The translations under genes were made by a program, and so were the position numbers. 64,000 nt of DNA. It comes from Podospora pseudoanserina. Its lineage: Eukaryota > Ascomycota > Sordariomycetes > Sordariales > Podosporaceae. The stretch's first letter is position 1, and the number at the start of each line of letters is the position of its first letter. The DNA is taken from the NCBI RefSeq assembly GCF_035222485.1, contig NC_085920.1, positions 5,952,001 through 6,016,000 of the forward strand, given 5' to 3'. Shown here piece by piece: positions 1 to 12,921 of the stretch. Under the pieces are notes generated by a model. The model did not search any database. It was not told the origin of the DNA and was given only the letters and a program-made list of their open reading frames with translations.

Positions 1-2
1 TG

Positions 3-1566
3 ATGAACCCGCTGCGGCCTGATTATGACCTGATCACGCCCGAGGAGATCTACCGCTTCACCAACCTTCAAGAGCAGGTTCTGAGGGAGAACCCCAAAGA
101 TATGCTTGCTCTCATTGGCTCAGCCATGGCCGAGTACTCCTTCGCGCGAGCTCAAAACGATACTCTGGGCCTTCCGCTCGATGACCCCATCATACAGGAA
201 CGTCTCTCGACACTGATCAAGCTCTTGGTGTTGAAAGACGCTGCTGGCGTTGGTCGTGCGTTGGCCGCCTGGGCAGCCAGAAGCCCAGATGGTTATGTTG
301 GCAGTTGGATCGACAATATGACGACTAAACTCCTCCTTCCGTCGGCTGATAGACACACCCACATCACCTTTGACCAAATCCTGGAGCTCACCAACGAGTT
401 TACCTGGCCCTTTTGTCACCTCCAGCTCTTCCTCCAAACCTCGACGCCTCCAACTGACCAGAGCAATAACCAACAAGCACCTGCAGCCGATAGGCAGCCG
501 TCTACACTCGACTCCTTGACCAGCGCCATGGACAGGGCAATCGACAAGAAGAATCTGACCTGGGTGGGGATTGTGCTTTCGCTAAACGTGGAAGTGGTCC
601 AGCAGCTCAAGGGCAGAGCCCAAAGCCGCTTCCTCGGGCTGATCCCATCTCCCCGGGAACCCCTTCCGGTCAACACAGCCGGTCCCGTACCGGAACAGTC
701 GCTCCAAATGGCCGAGAACTTGCTATCTGTCATTGAAGCCCTCATGAGGGGCAGCCCACCCGGGGCAAGACAGCCGCAGCTTCCGCCAGAGGTTGTCATC
801 AAGCTATCTGACCTCTGGGAGCTCGTCGCCAACCCGGAGCTGGACCTCTCGGCCAAACAGCAGATCATCACGCGGTGGCTGCCGCTGCTCCTAAACTTCA
901 TCACGTTGCACACCCAGGCTTTTGACGCGAGCAAGGCCTCTAGTGACATTCGCGCGCGACTGCTGGTTGTCTGCGCGGGTCTGATGCAGGAATTGGACGC
1001 GCTGCACGGACCGGGTGCTCATACTAGGGGGCTGGCGGCCAGGGTGTTTGACTTGGGGTGTGTGCTGAGTGATAATTTGCCCGAGGAGCAAAGGGGGCAG
1101 TGTGTGAGAGCGTTGTTCGGGACGGGGAGTGGCAATGGTGGGGGGGATGGGAGGTTGAGGTATTTGTTGAGCTGGGCGGGGAGTGGGAGCAATGGGTGTG
1201 AGGGGATTTGGGTTAGTGTTAGGAACGGGGGAGGCAGGTGGCGATGGGGGGGCAGCAGCAGGGACAGGTGATGAAGGATGGGGTTGGCTTTGCGGTTGAG
1301 AAGTTGGCAGTTCGGGGGTTATGGAGTGGGACGACGACGGCGACGCCGGGGGTGGTGGTGGGGGGGAACAATGGGGACAACAGCAGCAACAACAGCAGCA
1401 GACTGTTGCTGGTATTGGGGGAGGGGAGAGGTTGACGCCGTTTGGGATGAGGAAGTGGGATATTGTTCATGTCCCTACTGGGGCGGTGGTGGAGAATGAT
1501 ACGGGGTTGGATTTGTCGCTTTTTGAGGCGAGGGGGCAGAAGGTTTGGCCTGCTAAACAGTTGTAG
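3..1566 (+). CDS. Mediator subunit 12 (Srb8)-like, C-terminal part, 5' end outside window
   Basis: The frame is already open at the window edge, so the N-terminus is missing and the methionine at 3 is probably internal. The visible part is an alpha-helical protein of about 370 residues, followed by a Gly/Gln-rich linker and a short conserved-looking tail. The helical stretches (for example TWPFCHLQLFLQ and WLPLLLNFITLHTQAFD) and the tail ending NDTGLDLSLFEARG resemble fungal Med12/Srb8, a subunit of the CDK8 kinase module of Mediator that represses or tunes RNA polymerase II transcription in the nucleus. The main frame runs from 3 to a stop at 1269-1271. The Gln-run and tail lie in another frame (about 1312-1566). 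A candidate intron at 1196-1310 would join the two in phase, but its donor (GTGTGA) is poor and a frameshift in the G-rich tract is equally possible. The family call rests on remembered similarity only. Confidence 0.6.
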
Positions 1567-4500
1567 TGGGGGGTTGAAAGGGAAGGATATACTATACCCA
1601 ATCGTGTTTTGCTCTTTTGTTCATGTTTGTTTAGGTAGTTGGGGGGGGGGAGAACGGGGAATGTGTTTTTGCAAAGTCCTACTTTTCCTGGCATGTTCTG
1701 CATGGTTGGGCGAGAGAGGATAGAAGATTATCTGGACGGGATGGAAGGTTGTGTTCAGGATTGTTTAAGATAGGATGATGAAGAGGGAGAGATATGATGG
1801 AAAGCACGAGATTCTTCTTCAACATAGCGCCGTGTATAGCAGCAAAACAAGAGGTTTGTTTCTAGTGTAGTGGAGTCTTTTGATTTGGCGGGGTTTTTTT
1901 CTTGTTCTTTTTTGACATAATATGGGCGGTTTATAGATATTCTTGGCGGAAAGGATTGGTTTGCCATTGCTTGTTTGGTTGTGTAAAGGATTATGGAATG
2001 CGTGTATGTTGGTGTGTTGTGTTCAGAGAGATTATCCGGGTATGGAAAGGGCTGGTTAAGGGCTGGTTATGATAATGAAAGATGGATACCTTGCATAGCG
2101 AATGTTATGGACAATGGAAAGTTTGAGCTTTGTCTCGAGTTGTTGGATTGGGGCAGGATAGTGTAGTCTATGTGGTTGTGCGAGTGCCTGGATGACCGAG
2201 TCTTCTTGGCTAGACACAAGGAAGACTACCTCCGGGGCAGGAAAGTTCATGTCATAGTTGCCAGCTTGATGGGAAGGCAAAAAGTACACTATAACCAAGT
2301 TATTGGACCTGGTTAGGCAGAGAGGTAATTCTGATCATTGGGTTCATCTGTTGGGCTAGAAGTAAGTAGGCGGTCATGTAGGTATGCCTCAGCGTCACCT
2401 TGCTTTGGAGTATAACCTGGCCGTACTTAATCTCACCAAGTTTCTTTGTTGTCCGCGTCTTCGAGCCACATGACGGGGTTTGTGTGTTATCTCCAGAGAG
2501 AACATAATGTATAGAGTGCCTTCACCTTTAGCAGCAAACAAGATAACAACAAGAGGCATTCCTCTTTTGAAATACTCTATTCTTATACCATAAGCTTCAA
2601 GTTCTTCTACTAGATTTGCATTTGCTCTTTACAATTCCATTTTTCTCCACTCAAAGATGACAGCTCTATGCATTGAACTCGTATCAATTATTGGAAAGCA
2701 CCTACCTTCACCCAAAGCTAGTTGCTCTTCCTGGCTTGCACCACTTACAACTACAAAGTCAACATTTTGCTACACTTAAGTATCAGTGGAGCAACTCAGA
2801 GTTACTTTACCAGAAACGCGATTCAGAGCAAGGCTCAAGGTAAGGGGGGCTCTCGCATCGCCAGTAATAAACTCGAACCCGCCAACAAAACCCGCCCTAA
2901 CCCGCCCCTTGTCCCGTCCTTCCCGCGCCCCCCTTGTGCTGGTCCTTGTTTTCTCACATGTTGATGTCAGAACTTGCATTCTTCAACCCTGAAGCAGACA
3001 ATATTTCCCATGTACCGCATCGCTTCGATTGTCAAGCAAAAACCTTACTGTTTAGGTTACATGTCAACAGAAGAAGATACCTCAGCCAAAGTCTACAGAC
3101 GTCGATTTTCCCACCAGGACAGCCTCATTTTCCCCCAGTCTACATACCCTACCATTCAGTCTCCATCTCCTCAAGGTATGTAAGCAAGTAGGTAGCATAC
3201 CCGTAGCTACGCCCTACCCCTACCTCCCCCCCACCTTCCCGCCCCCTGCCCCTGACATATCGCTGACCCGCCTTCTTGCATATCCAAAGCCCACACCGCC
3301 GTTACGGCGAAGGATTCTATATGGACAGGGGTAGGTGTGCGGATTAGCATATCAAGAGCAACCACGATGACAAACATCAAGTTCAAAAAGCTGATGAGCT
3401 GGTCAGCAGCTCCGTTGTATTCATGCAGGTGGGGAGGGATGTTTGGATGTTGACGTGGTGGACTTTGTGAGGACTCGGGGTTTTGCCTGCTTAAGCTAGG
3501 TGGGAACAGCCAGCTGTTGTTGAGGTTGTGTTTGTTTACCTACCTTTGTTGTGCTGGTACGGATGTGTGAGTTGTTTCCCTGATGCTAGTGTGCTGGCCG
3601 GCCCCTAGGCTGATAGTCGAGACTCGATGGGGTATATGGTACATCGTTACAAAGCAAGCCGGGGTTTTTCTCGATCGCAAGAACGTCCAGCAGGTGCATG
3701 ATGCTGTTTGAAGGTTCTTAGAATTCTTAGTAGTCACTCGGTCTCGTTCAGTAATAGATAGGTACCGTCGAGAGAGCAGACAATCTGCTTTGGAACAGTC
3801 CCTTCAAAAATGACATCACAGAAAGGGTCCAGAGTTCATCGTAGAAAAAAAAAAGGAACTCGACCTTGCATATCGATTGTGAAACGACCCTGAATATTCT
3901 CCTTCATCGCCCCAGAATTTCCTTCTGACAAACCAGGCGGCATGAGGAACAGGTACCTTTTTGTGCATTCAACGAGTTCTGGGCACGTCGAGGATTGTTT
4001 GCCTACCTACAGCGATAGGTAAGATGGACTGCACCCTTGAGAGAGGACAGCCACACCTACCTAGGTGGTAGAAGTCATAATAGCAGCCCGGTATATGGGT
4101 CCAACCTACTCTGGCTGCAAGGACAATAGAGATAAGTCATGTAGGATGGATGGAAAAGGACAAAAAGAAACAGATGAGCCCGATCCCTCTCCGCGCCGCA
4201 ATTTGCCATTTGATCCCATCCTATCACCTTTTGCCTTTCCCAAACCCGCAAACCGATGAGCAAAACCTGATCTGAATATCCAAACCTACAGCCTGAGAGC
4301 ACTCTGGTCATCCGATCCAGGCTCCGGAAACCTCAACCCATCGATCTCAAGATAATACCTCCCCCCCCAAAAATACGAGAGTTTTGTATTATTTTTTTCT
4401 TGCGGTGTGTGTTTGTGTGAGATGTAAGATGAAATCTGCAGCATGTATGTATGTCTGGCCATGAGAAAAGGCCGATATAAAAAAGATGCAAACTGACGTT

Positions 4501-4824
4501 GACAAGAGACAAGCACTCACCTTCGAAAATGCAGTGGAATCTTCGGCCCCTGACATATATCATCAAACGCTGAGGCTACAGGTATATGCGTTTTAGCCAT
4601 CGAAACTTTTTATGAGACTCTTTCCCCCCCTGGGATGGATTGATAATCAGTGAGTAAAGAAAAATAAAAAAGGCGAGAGACATCATCTTCTTCGTCTCAG
4701 TAATGTCCAAGACATTTAGAGACAACCACATCCCCGAACCGGCCGATACGGCACCCAGCAAAAAAAAAAAAAAAACACGTTTTTCTTCCTGACCGTTCGT
4801 TCTTGCCAATTCTCTGGGCCTTTC

Positions 4825-4857
<33 letters not shown>

Positions 4858-7800
4858 TATTTTTTTTGTATATGTTTTTTTTGCTTTTCCTCAGAGAGAA
4901 ACAGTGGCGTTTTGTTTCTTGGAAGGGGGAAAAGCAAGTGTTTGGTGATACAAGATGACGATGAAGAGAGCTGTGCTGTAGTAAGCCTTTCAGTTTAAAA
5001 GTAAACCAAGACATTACGGTGCTTCCAATGTCTTCAAAGCTGACCCCCTCCCCACGAGGTTGCCGATCGTTCCCCCCAAGAAGCCGAATATGTGTGGCGT
5101 TCTGTTCGGGCAGCATGGTCACGGTGAGAGAAAACCTTCACCGCAGCTTTGGGAATTTTTGTCCCCCCTCCCCTGCCCCCGCCCCCTTCCGTGCGTTTCG
5201 TGTGTGGCTTGTCAGAATGATTCAATCAGACAGACCCTGAGTTTTGTCCTCCCCTCATAAACGTGTCACTTGTATCACAGGCCGGTCTTCTTTGTACACA
5301 GTACTTGTGTCGAAACAGGTCCGGATTCACGAGAAGGAGAGGGTATGGCAGAAAATACAATCAAAAAATAGAATAAAAAGAAGGCTGGCTCTACACGCAT
5401 ATTATAGGTAAGTAATGTATGTATGGCCTCGGATAGCTGCATTCTCCTCCCCTGCCACACCGGGCCTCATGCTGTTGTTTCTAACCGGTCGGTGAGGCTG
5501 CTAGTTCCTCTTTCCTATCTTCATCACGGTGAGCACATCGATTGGCTGACACAAGAAAAAGTCGACAGCCCAATACAAGCCACACAACGGAAGCACGCAT
5601 CCCCCCCATCCTGTTGCCGGTTTCTCAACTGGAAATTGTAACGAGGACGTCATGTGCCCCCAGCGGTGGATGACTCTCAAATCTTGAGGGGAGGGGGGAG
5701 GGGGGGGGGGCAATCGCCAAAGGTTCAAAAGTCTACCATGACTTCCATCTTTTCAAGGTATCATGGAGGTTGATAAAGTATTTCCCCCATTATCAGAATC
5801 TTATCAAGCCCACACCGTCCCTGTCACCTACACCCGCTCCCGACGGTGGTATTCTACAAGGGATGCTGCTGCGGGATATGGCAGGGAAAAGCGTGTGGTG
5901 TAACCACATCCAGTGGCTATCCTTGACCAAACAACAGCAACGCAAACAAGGCCTGAAAGCTTCCTCAGCCAAGCATAGATACCATAAGGCTGGAGGGTTC
6001 CCACGATAGTCTTTAAAAAAACATGGTGTACATCGATACTGCCTGTACCTACAGTCCCATATCGACCCTCAATAGTTTTGACATCACCATCCCAAATGAA
6101 CTCCAATCTTGGCAAAATCGACCACTCCCTCCTCAGATTACGGAGCATTTTCGGCTCTCCTACCGAAAGGGAAGAATGTGATTTATCCGTAACGAGCAAG
6201 TTGTTATTTTTTTTTTTCAAGATGAGTTTGGGCCAGAAATAGAAGAGGCTGGCTTTCTCATAAACTCACAAAATAACACCGTATCATCCATCCATCATGC
6301 GGTTCCCGCAGATTGATGACCCAGCCCCAAAGTAGCGCACTGACTGTGATGTAGCTCTGAGTTCATGCCTCTGGCTGATTGAGGGAGAGGTTGGCCCACT
6401 GCAGTGAAATGAAGTCTTTCTTGGAGTTGCTTTTTTTCTTTGTCTTTATGACTGATCAAAACTGTGTTGCCTGGAGTAGTTGTCCATCATCTCCAATAAA
6501 CGAGAGATGTCTGCTGGCGGTTGTTGCACCTATGTCGAAAGCATAATGTTTCTTGAAAGGGCCAAGCGAAGCGCTCTCGGCGAGCTCCCGCTGGACCATG
6601 CAGGTTGGCGACAGGGGGCCTGGTATGTGCATGATACCGGGGGTGCCTTGAGAACAACGACATATCTTTTTGAATTTCACCTGAAAATCCGAACGGATAT
6701 ACAAGAACCAACTCGAATTGTGGATAACCTTTACCTCATTATTTGAGACATACTTCGGATAATAATCTTCGTTGGCGTCGAGGACGGGCAAAGCTCTCGT
6801 CGTGTACGGATATGGTCTACTGCGCTTTGGGCTTGAAGAAACGGGTTGACCAGGAGTGGAAGAAGTTTCCGGAAAACCAGGTTCGCTTGCTTGCTGGGGA
6901 ACTGTGCTAGGGTAATGAAAGGGGCATGGGGCGCGTCCCAGCTCACATCCTTCGAGATCTCAGCGCGGGTCAGCACTGAACCCGGTGTGTGACGAGGAAC
7001 ATTCAGCACACACAACAGGGCGGCCGCCCACACTTTTCCGTGGTTGAGGTGAGGGGAAGACTCGTCCACATCACCGGGGCGTGCCCCCAGATCTGCGCGC
7101 GTGATATCTCAATGCTGTGAGTGAGGAAAGATAGGTGACGAGACGCTTAGCTTCCGATTGATGGACATGATCACTGGGTGGGGCATGTTTGAGTTCCGGG
7201 TATGACCGCTCTCATTGGGCCATATTCTTGTCTTCTGAGGGAGAGGCCATCCTTCGAGAATGTCGACTTGACTTCCCGCTCTGCTTGGCGTCATGGTTTG
7301 CCTCTGCTCTGCATTGCTGTCGCTGCCGGTGACAGTGCCAGGATAATTAGTGTCGACAACTTGGGAATTAGCGCCGCTTTTCCAGGGTTTTGCAACTTGT
7401 GAAGAGCACGTCGTCCTTTCAAGATTCTCGGGAGTCGGGAGCGAGTCGGGACGAGGGCCAGGTACCGCTGTCCTTGAAGTTCTTGACAGGATCCTAAGCC
7501 AGGGACAAGAAGGGTCCAACAAGGATGGCGGCGGGGAGGAAACATTCTGTTCCTGTAACGTTTTCTTGACTGCCGAGATACTTGGTGATAATTGCTTACA
7601 GCATGGTAGCCAGCTGAAAGGTTATTCTTGGGAGTCTCCTGTTTCGTTTCCAGTGACTGTTCAATTAATGCAAGAGAGGGACGAGATGGGTGTGGCTTGA
7701 TCGGCCCTACTTGCGTAAAGCTCGCGGTGCTGATTGGGCAAAGCAGGCGCACCAGCCACTGGTTCCCTCAACAGGCTCAGTTTCGTCATTTCTTCAGCGT

Positions 7801-8969
7801 CTCATTTCCCAAGTCCCAAACTGATGGGACCATCACGTTAGACGTAGCAAAACCTAACCGCTTTCTGACTGGTCGGTTGCTGAGTTGGCTCACCGTGAAA
7901 AGAGAGATCCGATATGTGTTCACCGCTCGAGAAATTGCTTCGCTGTTCATCATCAATGAGGAGCTAGGCCGAGACCAGGGATGCACCGCAACGTATCCGA
8001 GAGTCCACTTCGCCGTAAATGTATTGGTAGGTCGGTAAGGTGGGCGGCGGGTAGCGGTGGACGGGATATGGACCGCGGAGCTTCCGGAAGCCTGCCGGCT
8101 GTCCACCGAGAAAAAAACTGCAACTCACAGCTTCACTTTTTTCCACGTAATTTCTTCTGAGGCCGCGGCTGCGTTTCCGCGCCTAGTTTGCACCAAGTGC
8201 TCCGTAGCTGTTGAATATCGCTCGTGTTGAGCCATCTCCTGAGCACCCAGTTTTTCTGTCGACGAACGGCACAGCGTTTCCCCCCTCCATTCTCGGCTTC
8301 GCTGCAGCGGGAGGCGTGCATTATCATAAGACCCCCCCCCCCTCCCCACCATCACTCTCTGTGCGTCCCGCTGCAGCACAACTGAGCCATTTCGAAAGTG
8401 CGCCCCAAGCGCCTTGCATCTCTGCAAGAGGGATGTGCATGTCGCAAACCACATCTCTGGTGATGGACAATGTGCTCGCATGCTTTTCCCTCATCCAGGT
8501 ATGCCCGTATTGACCCTATCTTTGCGCTATCACCAAGAGCCGCTTGTCATGCGCATTGCTCTGCTGTTTCGATCATGTTTCCAGTGGAAGCCGAGCGTCT
8601 GATTGGTTGGGCTGGAGGATCAGATCAGATGGCAGCCAGTTGACCGCTCCCCGACCAGAAATAGGCAGGTTGATGACTTTTCCAGTCCGCGGAGCAAAGC
8701 CGGGCAATAGTTCAGTTCCTGGCACGCCAATCCCATCCATCCAGTCACCGTTCCCTCGGCGCGGGAAATAACCTGGGACTTCTCTGGGCTGTCTGTCTTG
8801 TCTGTCTGTCTTCTCCAGGTCGCTCTGCGTATCATCCAGTCCTGGGTGAATTGCTCTTTATTATTCCACCAACCGCGGTGTGCTGGTTGATGTCGGCCAC
8901 CGTGGTTGTTTTATATCCAGTCACTTTTATGTACTTTGTCTTGACCGTCGAGACAAGCTCTTGTTGCCG

Positions 8970-9012
8970 GACCTCCTCCCTGCCCTCCCTGCCCTCCCTG
9001 CCCTCCCTGCCC
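8970..9012. repeat. CCTCCCTGC tandem repeat, about four copies
   Basis: A 9-nt pyrimidine-rich unit is repeated about four times within a longer pyrimidine-rich tract. Such tracts are common in fungal promoters and leaders. No other function is visible. Confidence 0.8.
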
Positions 9013-11162
9013 ACATCAACCCGTCCAACCCGTCCCCTCGGTTCTGTGCTAAAATCCCACTCGAACCCCCCCTGCGCAGAAGAAGCCGAAGCAGCCACCA
9101 AGCCCCCCCCTCGACACACCCAATTACCACATAATCTTCCCTGCCTCCCCCAATTTTTAACCTTGTGTACTTTTTCCCCCTCCCGCCAGATCCCAGACGG
9201 CGACCAGGGCTGTCGTCGAATGCAAGGACCGCGAGACCGGGCTTGCACAAGAGACGTCTCCAAGAACCCGAAGAAGCTCACCCCCCTAGCTTTCTGCCCC
9301 TGGTGACCACCCCTCACCACCCCATCATTGCAAGGATTCTCAGGGCACCCACGGCACCCAAGCTTCCCCCCTCGTCCCTCTCCACCCGTCTGGGCAGCCC
9401 ATCTGCAACCGGCCCAACGGTCGAGAGACAACCTCATCCTTGCCCCTGCAGTCCGTCTGTTTTTCACAATTCCCATCTTCAACCTCTCGATCACAGTTCG
9501 CAGCCTGTTTGAACGCACTACCTACCTTCGTATATTTTTTTTTGAGGGGGGGTTTTTGGCTGCTTTTGATCATTATCATCATTACCATTTGAGAGTCACA
9601 TATCCGCGAGCTAGCTCAGCTCAACCTCAAACGTGTCATTCCTAAGCCTTACCTAGACAGCTTTCAAGAACAACACCGCTCAAGTTGCTGGGTCAAAACA
9701 GTATCTTTACTTACTAACCGCAACATATATATCATATATCTCTACCTCTGTTAGTTGTGCAACTGTCTGTTTATTCTCGTTTGCTCTTGCCTTGTGAGGG
9801 CCTCATTCGACATGCTGCCAGTGTGCCGCAAGCCATTGTCAAACGCCGCTTGCTTGGACGGGCGAAGAGCTGATCGGATATAGACTCGGAGCTTTTTTTC
9901 TCCCCGATCGCGTCCTCGTGCTCACAGCTTGATTTCTTTTCTCTGGTCAGTCCATCTCTTTCATCCTCTCCCTCACCGAGGTGTGTGTCGGTGTAGCATC
10001 GCGGCCTCACTATTCCCCCTGTCAACATCCTCCAATCTTCCCCAAATCCTATCCAAAATTCCCGACCAGGCCGCTTCACGTGTCTGCGTGCAGCAGCGTG
10101 TCTTGTCTCCCCCCCACACACAGACCCCTGCATGGGTGATGACCCAAGTACCACGAAAAATAAAAGCAATTCAGCGCCTTGACGGCGGCGCTCGCCCTCT
10201 TGTCGAAAAGAACCAAGGCTTGCTTGCAGGTAGCAAACCTGCGCTTACCACATTTCGCAAAAGCAAACAGTTTTTCTTTCTTTCTTTCTTTCTTCACGTT
10301 GTCATCACTCTCACCTGCCTACCTTACATACATGTGGGCGCGACTGGGAATTACCTAACACATTGCCATACTCGACCGTTTTCCCACCGTTGCACCTTTC
10401 GCGTCCCACGCCACTGAATCCACAGGGACGGAACACCCAGAAAACGCTTGGTTGACAATACGAAGGGGAGTAGCAAACTACCGGTGTGTACTGCGTGTTT
10501 CGTTTCGTTTCTTTTTTACACCTTTGTCATCAGCCATCGCCTTGTGTTTCCCCGAGCCCATATCTGTGCATACCTACAAAAGACGTCGCGTGTTGAATGG
10601 CGAGTGACGGCATGTCGATTTCACCCTTTCGGATCTCTTACTGCAGGGTCTTCTTCAGTCGCTTCTGTCTCCTCTCCTCGTGGTGTCGAGGTTGGCAGGC
10701 GTGGGAAGTGTGGCCGTTAATCTGAGACCTTGCACCTCGCGCTAAGCAGTTTGTGCTGATTTTTGACTGCGGTGTAACCCAGTGGCCGACGCGCATTTCT
10801 TCCCACCATCATCCCTGTTCAAATAGCAAGGTCCTGTCCAACAGGCCCCCCTTTCATCCGAACTTTTTCAAAGACGCACACCTTCAAACCATCTCCTTGC
10901 GCGCGCGTTCCTAATACCATATCCAAAGGCCTTGTCAACCTTCGAGGTAAATTTGAGATCCGGCCGCGCCACCATCTCGACAGGAGCAACAGGCTCGAAT
11001 ACTTGTCTTGCGTCGCGCGCATCGCACAACACCGCAAGCTGCCGTTTGCATTGCAGAGGTGAGTTCATCGCAATACTCTCGGGTCTCCCCCATCAGCCAG
11101 AAAACCCTCCAACGACTAGGACATGCCCTGGACCGACCGAGCTCTGGATCACCACGTCCAGC

Positions 11163-11163
<1 letters not shown>

Positions 11164-11193
<30 letters not shown>
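11164..11193. repeat. (GT)n microsatellite
   Basis: A nearly perfect GT dinucleotide run of about 13 units lies in the presumed leader or promoter region of the downstream regulator. Confidence 0.9.
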
Positions 11194-11194
<1 letters not shown>

Positions 11195-12009
11195 GGTTGT
11201 CGACATTCAAGATGACGATGCTGCCGCCCAGGGCATGGGTGCGATTCGACATGGGCTTCAATACAATTGCATCGTTGCATATGGCTAACCTCTTTGTTGA
11301 AAGGCATCCCGTTTCTCTTTTCCAAGGCAAGTTGATCTTGTGGCCGGTCCCATGTCTTCCATGCGCGCATCGGCTTGATGCTGCATCCTCGATCCCGCCA
11401 AGTGGTGTCACAAACATCACCATCGCCGACCATCTATCAACTTTCACCCGAAGGCTCAGAACATTGTCGATGGTTCCTGCCATCCGATTTTGTCGACCTT
11501 GCTGTCACTGCACGCGCTGCCGTATTGCATCATAGCATATGCTCCTTGCAGCATGGGCCTGGTCTATCCCTTCCTACAGCTGCAACGCATCGAGTCTCCT
11601 TCCATTGGATTATACGTTGACATATTCGCGGACGACGAGGCTAACAAGGCGGCAGGCGTTGCAGATCCATCGGTTCGAAAGGGACGGACGTGAGCAAGCA
11701 AGAGCAACCGCGACTTACAAGCAGCTGCAAAGGGTACGTCTTTGTGAGCCGGTGGGTTTTTCTTTTTATAAAGTCAAGCACGTGGTTCAAGCACCTCAAC
11801 GGTCTGAACCCGAGTGACTGGATTTGGTGGCCCGTTAGACGTCGCTTCCCCCAGCCCTTTTTTTTCCCACAACGTACACACCGTCCAACCGAAAAAGCTA
11901 CCAAGCGACTGGACTTCTGGGAAACGAGGTCTAACTTTGCGCTACGCGACGTTCAGAACGCGTTATCAGGGAAATTCTATTTCGGGACATTTTCGAGGTA
12001 ATAGCCAAG

Positions 12010-12921
12010 GTACGTGCATATCACTTTTCCCCATCACCTCAGGCAGCATCCGTCGCACTTGTCGGCCATGTTTGTTCACGGCAAATCATATTGGGCGTGC
12101 TCTGGTGCACCACCCGTTCGGAAATCGTACCAGGGTCTGGTGTCACACTCAGCGCGATCCCGTTTCAATCTCGGCAATGTTCCACCCTAGTCCCCCTTCT
12201 GTCCTTGCATGAAGCGTTGGGAAATTTTGCTACATGCGAGACCCCTTGGCTTTTGCTGCTTTTTATTTCGTTTTATATTGGTATCTTCAGGCCCAAGGGG
12301 CGCGGTGCGTTCGGATCGAGACTAACTTGCTGGCCTGTTTTTCACCATTTCTTCTAGAACGCCGCACTGCCGACCGCCTTTCACAATCTCAAGCCCATCC
12401 TTGCCAGCAGCGCGTTTGGCCTGCACCTACTAAAAACCTCGACCTTTTCCCCAGAACATCGTGTGCTTCCCCGGCCGAACAAACAAGACCGCACGCACCG
12501 ATCCCAAGACCGCACTATCGTGGTAACGGCGCCGAATTTATCTGTGAGTAGATCTCCATTGCATCCGTCTCCCGAACCTCTATCCGCGCCTTTCTCGTGT
12601 CATGGCCAGCCACGGTCGCGTCGTTCACGGCAAGCCAGGCGGGTGCACGGGTCCCTGGCCACACAACCTGGTTTACTTGTCGCCAGTTTGGCAGGCGTTC
12701 CTGGCAGACGATCAACCCAGGTCCGCTGTGTGTTCCACAACCAGCGAGGTCATCGCGACACACGCACACAGAGAGAGAGTCGACTTGGACTAACATCTCT
12801 CCCTCCCCACAGAGAAACCCTTACAGCACTTTGAAGACGAGCATACCCTATGGGACTGATGAAGATGGCTCAGCACCGGCAGGCGCCCAGCCACTTCAAG
12901 GAAGAGCCCGGTCATGACTCG
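12010..12921 (+). other. Leader exons and introns of the regulator gene, with the start exon
   Basis: Reading splice signals gives a consistent chain: donor GTACGT at 12010; branch-like CTAAC near 12321 and acceptor TTCTAG ending at 12357; an exon 12358-12543; donor GTGAGT at 12544; branch CTAAC near 12790 and acceptor CCCCACAG ending at 12812; and an exon 12813-12921. The exon 12358-12543 contains no ATG, nor does 12813-12849, as expected for a leader under selection against upstream starts. The first ATG of the last exon is at 12850, with a second in-frame ATG at 12859 and an in-frame TGA at 12832. The exon ends in phase 0 at a GTGAGT donor (12922). Exact leader boundaries need RNA data. 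Confidence 0.55.

Larger units (their letters stand above)
1567..12009. other. Long gene-free stretch, partly leader of the downstream regulator
   Basis: I find no protein gene I can support here. The open frames are short, overlap on both strands and show no recognisable domain. 1567 to about 2300 is probably the Med12-like 3' UTR and terminator region. A 30-nt T run lies near 4829-4856. About 8.9-9.6 kb is pyrimidine-rich with a short CCTCCCTGC tandem repeat, and a TTTC repeat is at 10276-10296. From about 10.9 kb donor-like sequences appear, such as GTGAGT at 11059, which suggests leader exons of the gene that starts coding at 12850. The stretch could also hold promoter elements, long non-coding RNA or fast-evolving small genes, none of which can be identified by reading. 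Confidence 0.5.

Noticed and set aside
8832-9518. 228-codon minus-strand frame
   Set aside because: Gly/Arg-rich antisense of a pyrimidine tract and tandem repeat; no domain or start context.
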